Shown here piece after piece: positions 8,606 through 17,215 of a stretch of DNA of 64,000 bases (within the stretch, counting starts at the first letter, position 1; each line of letters starts with the position of its first letter). Under the pieces are notes generated by a model. The model had not been told where the DNA came from. It worked only from the letters and a program-made list of their open reading frames with translations, and did no database searches. Position numbers and translations under genes: made by a program. This DNA comes from CAYRGY01 sp964424075 (GTDB lineage: Bacteria; Patescibacteriota; Gracilibacteria; UBA1369): contig CAYRGY010000002.1 in NCBI GenBank assembly GCA_964424075.1, forward strand, positions 73,366-137,365, read 5' to 3'.

Positions 8606-9343
8606 ATGGATAGTTTATTAAAAATTACAGACCTGGAAGTTGAAGTAGAAGGGAAAAAGGTCTTGAAAGGTGTTAATTTGGAAATTTCCAAGGGTCAGAA
8701 ACATGCCATTATGGGGCCCAATGGAAGTGGAAAAAGCTCGCTATGCTTTGCCTTGATGGGGCATCCAAAATACAAAATAGTTAATGGGAAAATTGAATTT
8801 GCAGGTACAGATGTTGCAGAGCTTGCTACCGATAAAAGAGCAGCGTTAGGGCTGTTTTTGAGTTTTCAATATCCACAGGAAATTCCTGGTATTACCTTAG
8901 GGAATTTTCTCCGACAAGCTGCCAATTTGCGCAATAAAGCGAAAGTCGGACCGGCTGAGTTTTATAAAATTGCTCAAGCTGAATTGGCAGAATTGGGTAT
9001 GGATAAGAGATTTATCGGGCGAGGGGTAAATCAAGGCTTTTCTGGAGGTGAAAAGAAGAAATCTGAAATAGCTCAATTGTCAGTACTTAAACCTAAGCTT
9101 GCCATGTTGGATGAAATTGATTCAGGATTGGATATTGATGCTTTGCAAGTTATGTCTGAGAGAATTAATAAAATTCAAGCTGAGTCGGAAATGAGCATGC
9201 TGTTGATCACTCACTATCAAAGGCTTTTGCATTATATAAAAGTGGACTATGTTCATGTGATGGTTAGAGGCAGATTAGTGGACACCGGTAATTCTGATCT
9301 GGTATCGGAAATAGAAAGTGATGGCTATAAAAAGTATTTATGA
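8606..9343 (+). CDS. sufC: SufC, Fe-S cluster assembly ATPase
   Basis: This 245-residue ABC-type ATPase has Walker A G-P-N-G-S-G-K-S-S (about 37-45), Q-loop S-F-Q-Y-P-Q, signature F-S-G-G-E-K-K-K-S-E and Walker B L-A-M-L-D-E-I-D-S-G-L-D. The E-K-K-K-S-E signature and D-S-G-L-D-I-D-A-L are typical of SufC rather than transporters. It would energise the SufBCD scaffold that builds Fe-S clusters in the cytoplasm. It is the first gene of a seven-gene operon, and its TGA overlaps the sufB ATG by four bases. Confidence 0.96.
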   Translation: MDSLLKITDLEVEVEGKKVLKGVNLEISKGQKHAIMGPNGSGKSSLCFALMGHPKYKIVNGKIEFAGTDVAELATDKRAALGLFLSFQYPQEIPGITLGNFLRQAANLRNKAKVGPAEFYKIAQAELAELGMDKRFIGRGVNQGFSGGEKKKSEIAQLSVLKPKLAMLDEIDSGLDIDALQVMSERINKIQAESEMSMLLITHYQRLLHYIKVDYVHVMVRGRLVDTGNSDLVSEIESDGYKKYL

Positions 9344-10716
9344 GTAATGATGGACACAAATTCAAGGTTAAAGACAATCCTAGATTTAAATCCGAACAGG
9401 GTTTGACTGAGTCGATCGTGAAGGATATTTCCAAGCAGAAAAATGAACCTGAATGGATGCTTAAGTTTAGGCTAAAGGCTTTGGAAAAATTTTGGTCTAA
9501 GCCAATGCCGTCTTGGGGAGCCGAACTATCGGATATTGATTTTGAAAAAATTCATTATTATTTGCAGCCATCGGAACAGGGAAAACAAGACTGGGAAGAC
9601 GTCCCTCAAGAAATCAAATATACTTTTGAGCGTTTAGGCGTGCCAGCTGCGGAAAGAAAATATTTGGCGGGTGTTGGTGCTCAATTTGAGTCTGAAGTAA
9701 TTTATCACAATCTGCATCAAACATTGGTTAAAAAGGGAGTAATTTTTGAAAGTACAGATGTGGCTTTACAAAAATATCCGGAGCTGTTTAAGAAGCACTT
9801 TGGCACAATTGTTCCGCCGGGAGATAATAAATTTGCGGCGCTGAATAGTGCTGTTTGGAGTGGAGGTAGTTTTGTTTATGTGCCCCCGGGAGTAAAGGTG
9901 GATTTACCTTTGCAGGCTTATTTTAGAATTAATGCTGAATCGCTGGGTCAATTTGAAAGAACCTTAATTATTGCCGATGAAGGCAGCTCTGTACACTATG
10001 TGGAGGGTTGTACGGCGCCGACCTATTCCTCCAATTCATTACATTCTGCGGTGGTGGAAATTATTGTGATGAAAGGAGCTCGAGTGCAATATTCGACGCT
10101 GCAAAATTGGTCACATAATGTTTACAATTTGGTAACTAAAAGAGCGAAATGCGAATCCAATGCGACCATGTTCTGGTTAGATTGTAACTTGGGGTCAAAA
10201 GTGACAATGAAATATCCCGCCGTTTATTTAGTGGGGCGAGGAGCCAAAGCAGAAATTCAAAGTGTTGCTATGGCATCCGGAAAGCAACACCAGGATGCAG
10301 GTGCAAAAGTAATCCATGGAGCTTCAGATACCAGTTCAACCATTGTATCTAAATCAATTAGTAAGGATGGTGGACGGTCCAGTTATCGTGGTTTGCTGAA
10401 AGTCGCCCGTGGCGCCAAAAATGTTAAAGCCCGTGTTGTCTGTGATGCGTTGCTACTGGATAAACAATCGCGTTCCGATACTTATCCGACTATGGAAATT
10501 GACGAAGATAATGTCAGCATCGCTCATGAAGCCACAGTATCCAAAATTTCCGGGGAACAATTATTTTATTTGATGACACGCGGTTTCAGTGAAGAAGAAG
10601 CAGCAACCATGATAGTGAACGGCTTTATTGAACCAATAATTAAAACCTTGCCTATGGAATATGCGATTGAAATGAATCGGCTTATTGGAATGGAAATGGA
10701 AAACTCAATTGGCTAA
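9340..10716 (+). CDS. sufB: SufB, Fe-S cluster scaffold subunit
   Basis: This 458-residue protein is full length for SufB, with the right-handed beta-helix core and the highly conserved end (H-E-A-T-V-S-K-I, E-Q-L-F-Y-L-M-T-R-G, N-G-F-I-E-P-I, E-M-N-R-L-I). It forms the SufBC2D scaffold. The position of E. coli Cys405 appears to be Ile, as I recall for Firmicutes-type SufB, so this is not by itself a sign of inactivity. It is translationally coupled to both neighbours (four-base overlap with sufC, one base with sufD). Confidence 0.96.
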   Translation: MSNDGHKFKVKDNPRFKSEQGLTESIVKDISKQKNEPEWMLKFRLKALEKFWSKPMPSWGAELSDIDFEKIHYYLQPSEQGKQDWEDVPQEIKYTFERLGVPAAERKYLAGVGAQFESEVIYHNLHQTLVKKGVIFESTDVALQKYPELFKKHFGTIVPPGDNKFAALNSAVWSGGSFVYVPPGVKVDLPLQAYFRINAESLGQFERTLIIADEGSSVHYVEGCTAPTYSSNSLHSAVVEIIVMKGARVQYSTLQNWSHNVYNLVTKRAKCESNATMFWLDCNLGSKVTMKYPAVYLVGRGAKAEIQSVAMASGKQHQDAGAKVIHGASDTSSTIVSKSISKDGGRSSYRGLLKVARGAKNVKARVVCDALLLDKQSRSDTYPTMEIDEDNVSIAHEATVSKISGEQLFYLMTRGFSEEEAATMIVNGFIEPIIKTLPMEYAIEMNRLIGMEMENSIG

Positions 10717-11324
10717 TGAAAGAAATCAGAATTACGAATAATCAGACTATAATTGAAACGGAGCTGCACTCCAGCTTATACAAAGTGTCTGCAGATGCTG
10801 AATTAAATCTGATTCTGCTTTTGGGTAATAAATCCCGCGGGCAAATAAATTTAGAGCTGATGGGTGTGAATGCTTCTGCCAACTTGCAAATAGCTATAAT
10901 TGGTAGAGAAGATTATAGATTCGAATTAGAATTAGAAGAAAAACACTTGAGCCCCCACACAAAATCTTTGGTGAAAGTGCATAGTGCACTGTTTAACCAA
11001 AGTAGTGTTAATTTTGAAGGTAAAATTGTCATGCCACCTGGGGCAGAGTTTTCTGATGCAAGACTGGAACACCACACGTTGCTATTATCTGAAGATGCTA
11101 AAACCAGAACAATACCGGCTTTGGAAATTGAAGCTCAAGAAGTCAAAGCATCACATGCTGCTAGTTTAGGAAAAATTGATCAAGAACAAATATTCTATTG
11201 TCAATCACGAGGATTTTCAGCTACAGAAACCGAGAGAATGCTGCTGGATGCCTTTTTCAAAGAATTTCGCAGTTGTATTAGTGAGGAACAAGCTGAAAAA
11301 TTCTTCACATTGCTGGACAGATAG
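10716..11324 (+). CDS. sufD: SufD-like protein, about half normal length
   Basis: This 202-residue protein matches the C-terminal half of SufD, which is usually around 400 residues. It keeps the end of the beta-helix and the signature A-S-H-A-A-S-L-G-K-I-D (with the His corresponding to E. coli SufD His360) followed by E-Q-I-F-Y-C-Q-S-R-G. The N-terminal helical domain and most of the helix rungs are missing. The reading frame is clean and overlaps sufB by one base, so this looks like a genuine minimal SufD rather than a broken gene. It presumably pairs with SufB and SufC. Confidence 0.88.
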   Translation: MKEIRITNNQTIIETELHSSLYKVSADAELNLILLLGNKSRGQINLELMGVNASANLQIAIIGREDYRFELELEEKHLSPHTKSLVKVHSALFNQSSVNFEGKIVMPPGAEFSDARLEHHTLLLSEDAKTRTIPALEIEAQEVKASHAASLGKIDQEQIFYCQSRGFSATETERMLLDAFFKEFRSCISEEQAEKFFTLLDR

Positions 11325-11347
11325 TCTATAGTTTAAAAAAATCTTCC

Positions 11348-12160
11348 ATGAAAAGTTGTGTCAGAGCAGAATATGCAGGTTTATTTTATCCTTCCAGCAA
11401 AGAGGAACTGGATGAGCTGATGGAGCTACGTCTTGCTGATAACGGAAAATTCGGGCCGGATTTAAGTATGTTTAATATTCAAGGTATGATAGCCCCCAGT
11501 GGTAGCTATTTTTACTCTGCAGGTGTATCGGTTTGCGGCTATCGCGAATTGACCGGAAGAAAATATAAAAAAGCTATCATTATTGGTACAGCCGATTTCA
11601 CCTCTTTTCCCGGTATTGCCATGACTGAACAGGAATGCTTTGAATCACCATACGGCGATGTAAAAATCGCTTTGGCAGATATGGAAAAATTAAAGTCCGA
11701 TCTTAATTTCAATGTTAACGAAATGGCTTTTAAAAAGCAGCATTCAATAGAAGTTCAGCTACCATTTATTGGTAAATTCGCCAATCATTTGCAAATTTTG
11801 CCTTTAATTCTGGGCAATAGGGTAGAACTTGGAGAGGTCGTTCCTAAATTGAATCAAATTATTGATGAACATACGTTAATTGTTGTGAGTAGTAATTTGT
11901 CTCATTATTTAAATGCTGACAAAGCAAGAGTGGTTGATAAAACCACCTTGAGTGCCATTCTAGATCAAAACAGCGAAGATATTATGATTAAGGGAGAAGC
12001 TTCAGCCATTACCGGTATAGCGATATTGAATGAAATTGCGTTGTTGCGGGGATGGACTCCTATGGAAATGTGCACGTCCAATTCAGCGGAAGTCGGTGAT
12101 GACCCGAGTTCAGTAATTGGTTATACAAGCGTGCTTTATCGTAGTTTAAATGAATGTTAG
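11348..12160 (+). CDS. MEMO-family (AmmeMemoRadiSam B) protein in the SUF operon
   Basis: This 270-residue protein has the MEMO1/LigB-like fold pattern: M-I-A-P-S-G-S-Y-F-Y (about 47-56), Q-H-S-I-E-V-Q-L-P-F, I-V-V-S-S-N-L-S-H-Y and S-S-V-I-G-Y at the end. Family members usually read A-P-H-A-G-Y and G-P-S-H-H. Here the first His is Ser51 and the second motif is G-T-A-D-F. The position of human Cys244 appears to be Glu. The metal site therefore looks degenerate. It lies 24 bases after sufD and overlaps sufS by 11 bases, so it is an integral part of the operon. A role in Fe-S assembly or iron handling is inferred from position only. Confidence 0.8.
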   Translation: MKSCVRAEYAGLFYPSSKEELDELMELRLADNGKFGPDLSMFNIQGMIAPSGSYFYSAGVSVCGYRELTGRKYKKAIIIGTADFTSFPGIAMTEQECFESPYGDVKIALADMEKLKSDLNFNVNEMAFKKQHSIEVQLPFIGKFANHLQILPLILGNRVELGEVVPKLNQIIDEHTLIVVSSNLSHYLNADKARVVDKTTLSAILDQNSEDIMIKGEASAITGIAILNEIALLRGWTPMEMCTSNSAEVGDDPSSVIGYTSVLYRSLNEC

Positions 12161-13343
12161 TGAATTAAAAAAGGAGTTCCCCATTTTTGAACAATATCCT
12201 GATTTGGTTTATTTGGACAGTGCCGCCACTACTCAAAAACCTCGGGCTGTTATTGAAGCTATCAGTGAATATTATCTGCGCTATAATGCAAATGCCGGTC
12301 GAGGGGTTTATCGCTTGTCGGAAGAATCGACAAGAATTTTGGAAGAAGGTAGAAAGACTGTTGCTGATTTTATCGGTGCCAAACCGCATGAAATTATTTT
12401 TTGCAAAAATGGAACTGAAGCGGCTAATGCTGCATCTTATGGTCTCGGTGACAATTTGCTGGAGGAAGATGAAAATATCGTTATTTCGGGATTGGAACAT
12501 CACTCAAATTATCTACCTTGGTTGGGTCTTTGTATTCATCGCGGAGCGGAAAGTAGAATGGTGCCGGTTTCCAAGGAAGGCCAATTGGATGATTTTAAGA
12601 ATTATGTCGATAGCAAAACTAAATTAGTGGCAATTACTCAAATGTCCAATGTATTAGGTAATTACCCTGACTTGCCCTCAGTCATTGAATTGGCTCATCA
12701 GAATGGAGCGGTAGTAATGCTAGATGCTGTACAAGGTATTTCTCACTTTGGATTGGATGTTAGCTTGCTTAAATGCGACTTGGCTATGATCTCCGCCCAT
12801 AAAATCTTTGGACCACTGGGAATCGGGGTCTTATATGTGAATGAAAGTCTGCACGATAAATTTGAACCATTTATTACTGGAGGAGGCACTGTAAATTTGA
12901 TTAAGGAAGACAGAATCGAATGGGCAGAAATCCCTAACAGAATGGAGGCCGGGACTCAAGACACTGCGGCTATTTATGGTTTGATTAGAGCAATTGAGTT
13001 TTTCAAACAGATCGATTTGCAGGAAGCTCGTAAACATGAGAATACATTGAATCAAATGCTGCGAACGGAGTTAGGTAAAATCCCGGGAATACATTTACTG
13101 GGGAATGATAATGGCCCGATTGTTTCCATTGATGTGCCAGGAGTTCATTCTCATGATTTGGCTTCTGTTTTGGCAGAAGACAATGTGTGTATTAGAGCCG
13201 GGACTCATTGTGCACAACCTTTGGTCAAACATTTTCTGGGTCTGGGATCAACAGCACGTTTCAGTTTTCATATCTACAACGATGAGCAAGATGTAGAACG
13301 CGCTATAGCAAGCGTCAAAAAAGCAATTAAAATATTCAACTAA
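12150..13343 (+). CDS. sufS: SufS, group II cysteine desulfurase
   Basis: This 397-residue PLP enzyme takes sulfur from cysteine for cluster assembly. Visible motifs are Y-L-D-S-A-A-T-T-Q-K-P near the N-terminus, N-G-T-E-A-A-N, G-L-E-H-H-S-N-Y-L-P-W, and the PLP lysine in S-A-H-K-I-F-G-P-L-G. The active cysteine is in R-A-G-T-H-C-A-Q-P, typical of SufS/CsdA. The ATG at 12150 lies inside the end of the MEMO-family gene, and the stop shares a base with sufU. Its sulfur acceptor should be the SufU encoded next. Confidence 0.96.
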   Translation: MNVSELKKEFPIFEQYPDLVYLDSAATTQKPRAVIEAISEYYLRYNANAGRGVYRLSEESTRILEEGRKTVADFIGAKPHEIIFCKNGTEAANAASYGLGDNLLEEDENIVISGLEHHSNYLPWLGLCIHRGAESRMVPVSKEGQLDDFKNYVDSKTKLVAITQMSNVLGNYPDLPSVIELAHQNGAVVMLDAVQGISHFGLDVSLLKCDLAMISAHKIFGPLGIGVLYVNESLHDKFEPFITGGGTVNLIKEDRIEWAEIPNRMEAGTQDTAAIYGLIRAIEFFKQIDLQEARKHENTLNQMLRTELGKIPGIHLLGNDNGPIVSIDVPGVHSHDLASVLAEDNVCIRAGTHCAQPLVKHFLGLGSTARFSFHIYNDEQDVERAIASVKKAIKIFN

Positions 13344-13717
13344 TGGATTTGTACGCAGAAATTATACTGGATCACTATAAAAACCCCCGCAATGCAAAAA
13401 TTTTGGAGCATGCGGACTTGAAGGGCTCTGATCATAATCCCCTCTGTGGTGACAAAGTGGAAATTTCCATCAAAATAGATCAGAATGATCGAGTGGTAGC
13501 TGTGGGCTATAATGCTGAAGGTTGTGCAATTTCAACTGCGGCGATTTCTCTGCTTAGTGAGGACATTCAAGACAAAACACTGCGGGAAATTGAGGCATTG
13601 GATAAAGATGACATTTATGCTTTACTGGGAGTAGAAATTTCTCCGGGACGTTCCAAATGTGCGCTGCTGGGATTGGCTTGTATCAAAAAATTAATTAAGC
13701 AGTATTATGCAACATGA
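13343..13717 (+). CDS. sufU: SufU-type sulfur acceptor / scaffold
   Basis: This 124-residue IscU/SufU-fold protein keeps three cysteines in the expected places (N-P-L-C-G-D, E-G-C-A-I-S, R-S-K-C-A-L-L) plus the Asp after the first, which together bind zinc in SufU. Pairing with a group II desulfurase and SufBCD fits the Firmicutes-type SUF system. It is shorter than Bacillus SufU (about 147 residues), lacking part of the region before the last ligand. It starts on the last base of the sufS stop. Confidence 0.93.
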   Translation: MDLYAEIILDHYKNPRNAKILEHADLKGSDHNPLCGDKVEISIKIDQNDRVVAVGYNAEGCAISTAAISLLSEDIQDKTLREIEALDKDDIYALLGVEISPGRSKCALLGLACIKKLIKQYYAT

Positions 13718-14135
13718 TATCGATGAAACTTTAGATGCAGCAATGAAAGAAGAATGCTGCAGTTTAAAACCAGCACGAAAGGGTTGTTGTGGGGGTGCAT
13801 GCAATTGTGTTTGTTATAGTGACTACGATCCAGTGATGAGTAAACGTGAATATTTGCAACATTTAAATAATGTACTGGATCCGGAAACCGGAATTGGTAT
13901 TGTGGATATGGGGCTGATTTATAATATTAACGAATTGCCTGAGGGTATGGTCGATGTAACTATGACATTGACGTCAGTGACCTGCCCCATGGGTCCGCAA
14001 ATAACAGCGGAAATTGATGAATCCTTGCGTGAACTATCACATGTTAAAAACACCGCAATTGAAATTGTTTGGGAACCTGCTTGGAATCAGGATATGATGA
14101 ATCCCGAAGTTAAAGCTATGCTATTCGGAAACTAA
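13707..14135 (+). CDS. sufT: SufT / MIP18-family protein with Cys-rich N-terminus
   Basis: The C-terminal about 100 of 142 residues form a DUF59/MIP18 domain: L-N-N-V-L-D-P-E-T-G-I-G-I-V-D-M-G-L-I-Y, then T-S-V-T-C-P-M-G-P and W-E-P-A-W. The Cys in T-x-x-x-C-P is the conserved residue of this Fe-S maturation family. The N-terminal about 35 residues are unusual, with eight cysteines in a short span (E-E-C-C, G-C-C-G-G-A-C-N-C-V-C), suggesting an extra metal or cluster site. The gene overlaps sufU by 11 bases and ends the operon. Confidence 0.87.
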   Translation: MQHDIDETLDAAMKEECCSLKPARKGCCGGACNCVCYSDYDPVMSKREYLQHLNNVLDPETGIGIVDMGLIYNINELPEGMVDVTMTLTSVTCPMGPQITAEIDESLRELSHVKNTAIEIVWEPAWNQDMMNPEVKAMLFGN

Positions 14136-14154
14136 TAATTTATACCAATATTTT

Positions 14155-14928
14155 ATGATAAATTTAGCCGCGCATTCAGAACAAAGAGTTGGAATATTCA
14201 TCGATACGCAAAATCTATATCATTCGGCTAAGACTAAGCATCGTGCCAATGTTAATTATGTAGAGTTGATTGAGGCTGCTGTCAGTGAGCGCAGTTTGAT
14301 TAGAGCTTTCGCCTATGTCATCAAGTCTTCGGAAACAACTGAAGAGAAGTTTTTTGATGCACTTGAAGATATTGGAATTGAAATTAGGATTAAGGATTTG
14401 CAGATTTTTCATACTGGAGTGAAAAAGGCTGATTGGGATGTGGGAATTGCCGTGGATATGATCAGAATGAGTGATAAATTAGACACCATTGTCCTGGCAT
14501 CAGGTGACGGAGATTTTTTGGAAGTAATTCGTTATTGTCAGTCCAAGGGCGTGCGGGTGGAAGTTATGGCATTTGAAAAGACCACTAATGCCGCCATTAT
14601 TGATGAAGCAGATTATTTTGTTGATTTAGGAGGTTCCAATGGTAAATATCTACTAAAAGGAGGCCGGAAATACTCTCGCTCGACCCCAAAAAAGCAAACT
14701 CATCAGGAAATCTATTCTCCCAATAACCTGCCGGCCTATGTTAGAGCCAATAAAGTAAATGATGATATTGATGAAAGCATTTACGGAACTAAGGGAGGCT
14801 CCAGAAAAGTGAAACCAGTTGTCGGATTACCCGGTAGTCAAAAAAAAATCTATATAGCGCGGAACAATAATCAAACGGATGATCGCAATATTGAGAATGC
14901 ATTTGGCAACCCGCGCGAAAAGTTGTAA
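14155..14928 (+). CDS. NYN-domain (LabA/DUF88) putative ribonuclease
   Basis: This 257-residue protein has a PIN-like NYN domain in residues about 10-165. The acidic active-site residues are visible in V-G-I-F-I-D-T-Q-N-L-Y, K-A-D-W-D-V-G-I-A-V-D and L-A-S-G-D-G-D-F. NYN proteins are predicted metal-dependent RNases. The C-terminal about 90 residues are polar, basic and probably disordered. It starts 19 bases after sufT and could be cotranscribed, but no functional link is evident. Confidence 0.85.
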   Translation: MINLAAHSEQRVGIFIDTQNLYHSAKTKHRANVNYVELIEAAVSERSLIRAFAYVIKSSETTEEKFFDALEDIGIEIRIKDLQIFHTGVKKADWDVGIAVDMIRMSDKLDTIVLASGDGDFLEVIRYCQSKGVRVEVMAFEKTTNAAIIDEADYFVDLGGSNGKYLLKGGRKYSRSTPKKQTHQEIYSPNNLPAYVRANKVNDDIDESIYGTKGGSRKVKPVVGLPGSQKKIYIARNNNQTDDRNIENAFGNPREKL

Positions 14929-14947
14929 TTTTTTTCTAATGAAGCTT

Positions 14948-14972
14948 ATATTGGTCGATTATTAACCAATAT
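14948..14972. other. Short perfect hairpin after the NYN gene
   Basis: ATATTGG (14948-14954) and CCAATAT (14966-14972) pair perfectly around an 11-base loop, shortly after the stop at 14928. No T-tract follows, so termination is uncertain. Confidence 0.3.
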
Positions 14973-15013
14973 TATGGATATGTGCCCTCCTGAATATAAC
15001 TTCCACAAAGCCA

Positions 15014-15097
15014 GTGAATCCAAAAATTGCCGACCTGCATGAAGAAATTGAAGCGGCCTTGACTAATGACGAATTTAGTCCTACTATCCGGTCTTAA
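15014..15097 (+). CDS. Possible 27-residue ORF in the gap before the HD gene
   Basis: The 180-base gap 14929-15108 contains a short frame starting at GTG 15014 with protein-like composition (N-P-K-I-A-D-L-H-E-E-I-E-A-A-L). The frame is open upstream to about 14967 without an ATG. It could be a small peptide or a gene remnant. There is no Shine-Dalgarno, as elsewhere here, and I cannot call it real with confidence. Confidence 0.2.
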   Translation: MNPKIADLHEEIEAALTNDEFSPTIRS

Positions 15098-15108
15098 TTT
15101 TTTGACAG

Positions 15109-16380
15109 ATGGCAAAAATTTTAACTGCAAATCACAGACCTGATCAGGAGGGTCGAGTTCTTTATGGACATGACCGGGTGCTTGATATTCCAATTTGGAT
15201 GACAGAATTGGAACTGGAAATCATTGAACATCCACACTTTCAGAGACTGAAGGGCGTTTCCCATGCTGGGACTTTTATTAAACGAAGTAGTCATTCCAGA
15301 TATGAACACAGTATTGGTGTTTATGCAATTATTGCCAACTTATTTCCGTCACTTGATATCAGGGATAAAACTATGAGAGCAGCAGCTCTTTTGCATGATA
15401 TTGGGCATACAGCCTACTCACACTCCTTGGAGTCAGCGGTCAAAAAGCATCATGAAATGACTCGAGGTACCGCACAAGGAGGAATTAAGCATCATGAAAT
15501 GAAAGCGATTAGTTTGATTTCCAATACGGATGAAGGTGGTTTGGGCAGTGTTTTACTGAAACATGGACTAGATCCGCAAATGATTGTCGATATTGCGACA
15601 GTGCAAATACCTTCACCTTTGAAAGGCTTCAAAAAGGGCGAAGAGTTGGGTGCTGATCATTTAGACTCCTATCTTCGGGACACTGTGTATGCGGTGGAAA
15701 ACGGTCTTACGACAGGCAATTTATCTAAAATGCTTAAAGAAAATCGTAAAATAATTGAAAGCCTTAATTTAAGAAATCGCGACACTCGAACCAGTCTTGA
15801 TATAAGTGAAAAGCCAATCACAGACTTAGTGATAAATACAAATTTAAAAGTAGCAGCATCTTTGGTAAGTCGGGAGCGAACTCAACACGAAATAATTTAT
15901 GATGATCGGGGCATTGCCATGGATTTTGCCTCATCTGCACTATTCTTTCTGGCTATTACCAGAGGCATTATTAAACCGGCAGATTTCTTTAAGGCTGATG
16001 CGGAAATTGAAAGAAAGCTAACAGAAGTTTCTCATCGGACCAGACATAAAATCATTCATGAACTGGGAGATTTGGTGTTTGGAGCAATTCAAGAAAATGA
16101 TACTAGTAGATTTGAAGTTCAAAAAGAAAGTACTGCTCCAAATTATAAATTAAAAAGTGTTTATGATTATGTGCCGTTAGTAAAGGGAGTACCGTTTACT
16201 GCCTTGAAGGATAACGTTAATCAGCAAAAGCGTGAAAAAATATTGCAGGCAGAGAAGGATCTGAAATGGATGAGGTCTCGTAAAGGTAAATATCAAGTTT
16301 TGCTGGATGTTTCACCAGATGTTTTGCCGGAATTAGATATTTTCAATTTGCCCGCGCCAGGAGGAAAGCCCACCGGATAG
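15109..16380 (+). CDS. HD-superfamily phosphohydrolase (dGTPase/SAMHD1-like)
   Basis: This 423-residue protein has the HD metal-binding signature: H-S-R-Y-E-H-S-I-G-V (first His), L-L-H-D-I-G-H-T-A-Y-S-H (His-Asp) and a later Asp in A-D-H-L-D-S-Y-L-R-D. The arrangement fits the COG1078 group related to dGTP triphosphohydrolases and SAMHD1. It probably hydrolyses a nucleotide phosphate in the cytoplasm; the substrate is unknown. The 3' end overlaps the convergent rhodanese gene by 48 bases. Confidence 0.88.
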   Translation: MAKILTANHRPDQEGRVLYGHDRVLDIPIWMTELELEIIEHPHFQRLKGVSHAGTFIKRSSHSRYEHSIGVYAIIANLFPSLDIRDKTMRAAALLHDIGHTAYSHSLESAVKKHHEMTRGTAQGGIKHHEMKAISLISNTDEGGLGSVLLKHGLDPQMIVDIATVQIPSPLKGFKKGEELGADHLDSYLRDTVYAVENGLTTGNLSKMLKENRKIIESLNLRNRDTRTSLDISEKPITDLVINTNLKVAASLVSRERTQHEIIYDDRGIAMDFASSALFFLAITRGIIKPADFFKADAEIERKLTEVSHRTRHKIIHELGDLVFGAIQENDTSRFEVQKESTAPNYKLKSVYDYVPLVKGVPFTALKDNVNQQKREKILQAEKDLKWMRSRKGKYQVLLDVSPDVLPELDIFNLPAPGGKPTG

Positions 16381-16632
16381 GACGTCGGCTATATAACCTT
16401 GTTTTATCAAATATTCTTCAGCAATACTGCTTCTATTGCCGTAATTGCAATAAGTGATAATTTGGGAATCTTTTGGCAATTCTGCAAGCCTTTTTTCCAG
16501 AGTATCTATAGGTATATTTATAGCCCCAGGGATATGTTTTTGCTGATATTCATAAGGAGAACGCACGTCCACTAAGGTGAATGGGCTGTCGGGTCGATCA
16601 TATTTTTCCAGGATTTGGGCTTGATCTATCAA
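16333..16632 (-). CDS. Single-domain rhodanese (sulfurtransferase)
   Basis: This 99-residue protein is one rhodanese domain: T-L-V-D-V-R-S-P-Y-E-Y, H-I-P-G-A-I-N-I-P and the active-site loop Y-C-N-Y-G-N-R-S with the catalytic Cys, then L-S-G-G-L-S-S-W. It probably carries persulfide sulfur. Only a TTG start (16632) is available in frame, a TAG lying just upstream. Neighbouring peroxiredoxin and flavoprotein genes suggest thiol or sulfur metabolism. The last 48 bases overlap the HD gene on the other strand. Confidence 0.87.
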   Translation of the reverse strand: MIDQAQILEKYDRPDSPFTLVDVRSPYEYQQKHIPGAINIPIDTLEKRLAELPKDSQIITYCNYGNRSSIAEEYLIKQGYIADVLSGGLSSWRGQIENI

Positions 16633-16649
16633 TTGCTAATAAATATTAT
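16621..16649 (+). promoter_or_regulatory. Promoter of the peroxiredoxin gene
   Basis: TTGATC (16621-16626), a 17-base spacer and TATTAT (16644-16649) predict transcription from about 16656, 27 bases before the start codon. The -35 lies inside the rhodanese start region. Confidence 0.55.
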
Positions 16650-16682
16650 AGTCTATTCCAGTAAAACTTAACCAAAAAGCGT

Positions 16683-17204
16683 ATGTTTTTACAAGTAGGA
16701 AAACCAGCACCGGATTTTAACATGGAAACCGTATTTGAAGGTCAGATTACCAAAACTTCTTTAGCAGATCTGAAAGGAAAATGGGTAGTGCTATTCTTTT
16801 ATCCATTGGATTTTACCTTTGTTTGCCCAACTGAGATTATCGAAATGAGTGAAAAAATGGAAGAATTCGGTAAATTGGGTTGCACAGTTCTGGGAGGAAG
16901 TACCGACAGTATTTATTCTCACCAAGCTTGGCTCAAAGATTTGGGAGAATTGAATTATCCTCTTTTCTCAGACATGAGCAGAGAAGTATCCAGAGATTAT
17001 GGAGTTCTGATCGAAGAAAAAGGACACTCACTTCGAGGAACTTTTGTGATCGATCCTGATGGAAATCTGCGATACCAGCTTGTTCACGATTTAACAGTGG
17101 GTAGAAGCGCGGATGAGCTGCTGCGGGTAGTTGCTTCATTGCAGACCGGAGAACTTTGTCCAGCTTCTTGGAAGAAAGGTGAAAAAACTTTAGGCAAAGA
17201 ATAA
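16683..17204 (+). CDS. Typical 2-Cys peroxiredoxin (AhpC/Prx1 type)
   Basis: This 173-residue peroxidase has the peroxidatic cysteine in D-F-T-F-V-C-P-T-E (about Cys48) and the resolving cysteine in G-E-L-C-P-A-S-W near the C-terminus. It reduces peroxides and needs a thiol reductant. The next gene encodes a thioredoxin-reductase-like flavoprotein, so the two may form a chain, but an intrinsic terminator separates them. No thioredoxin gene is in the window. Confidence 0.95.
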   Translation: MFLQVGKPAPDFNMETVFEGQITKTSLADLKGKWVVLFFYPLDFTFVCPTEIIEMSEKMEEFGKLGCTVLGGSTDSIYSHQAWLKDLGELNYPLFSDMSREVSRDYGVLIEEKGHSLRGTFVIDPDGNLRYQLVHDLTVGRSADELLRVVASLQTGELCPASWKKGEKTLGKE

Positions 17205-17215
17205 TGCCGGACTGG

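Noticed and set aside
9340..10716. Loss of the SufB cysteine equivalent to E. coli Cys405
   Set aside because: Firmicutes-type SufB, as I recall it, also lacks it, so it is not an anomaly.
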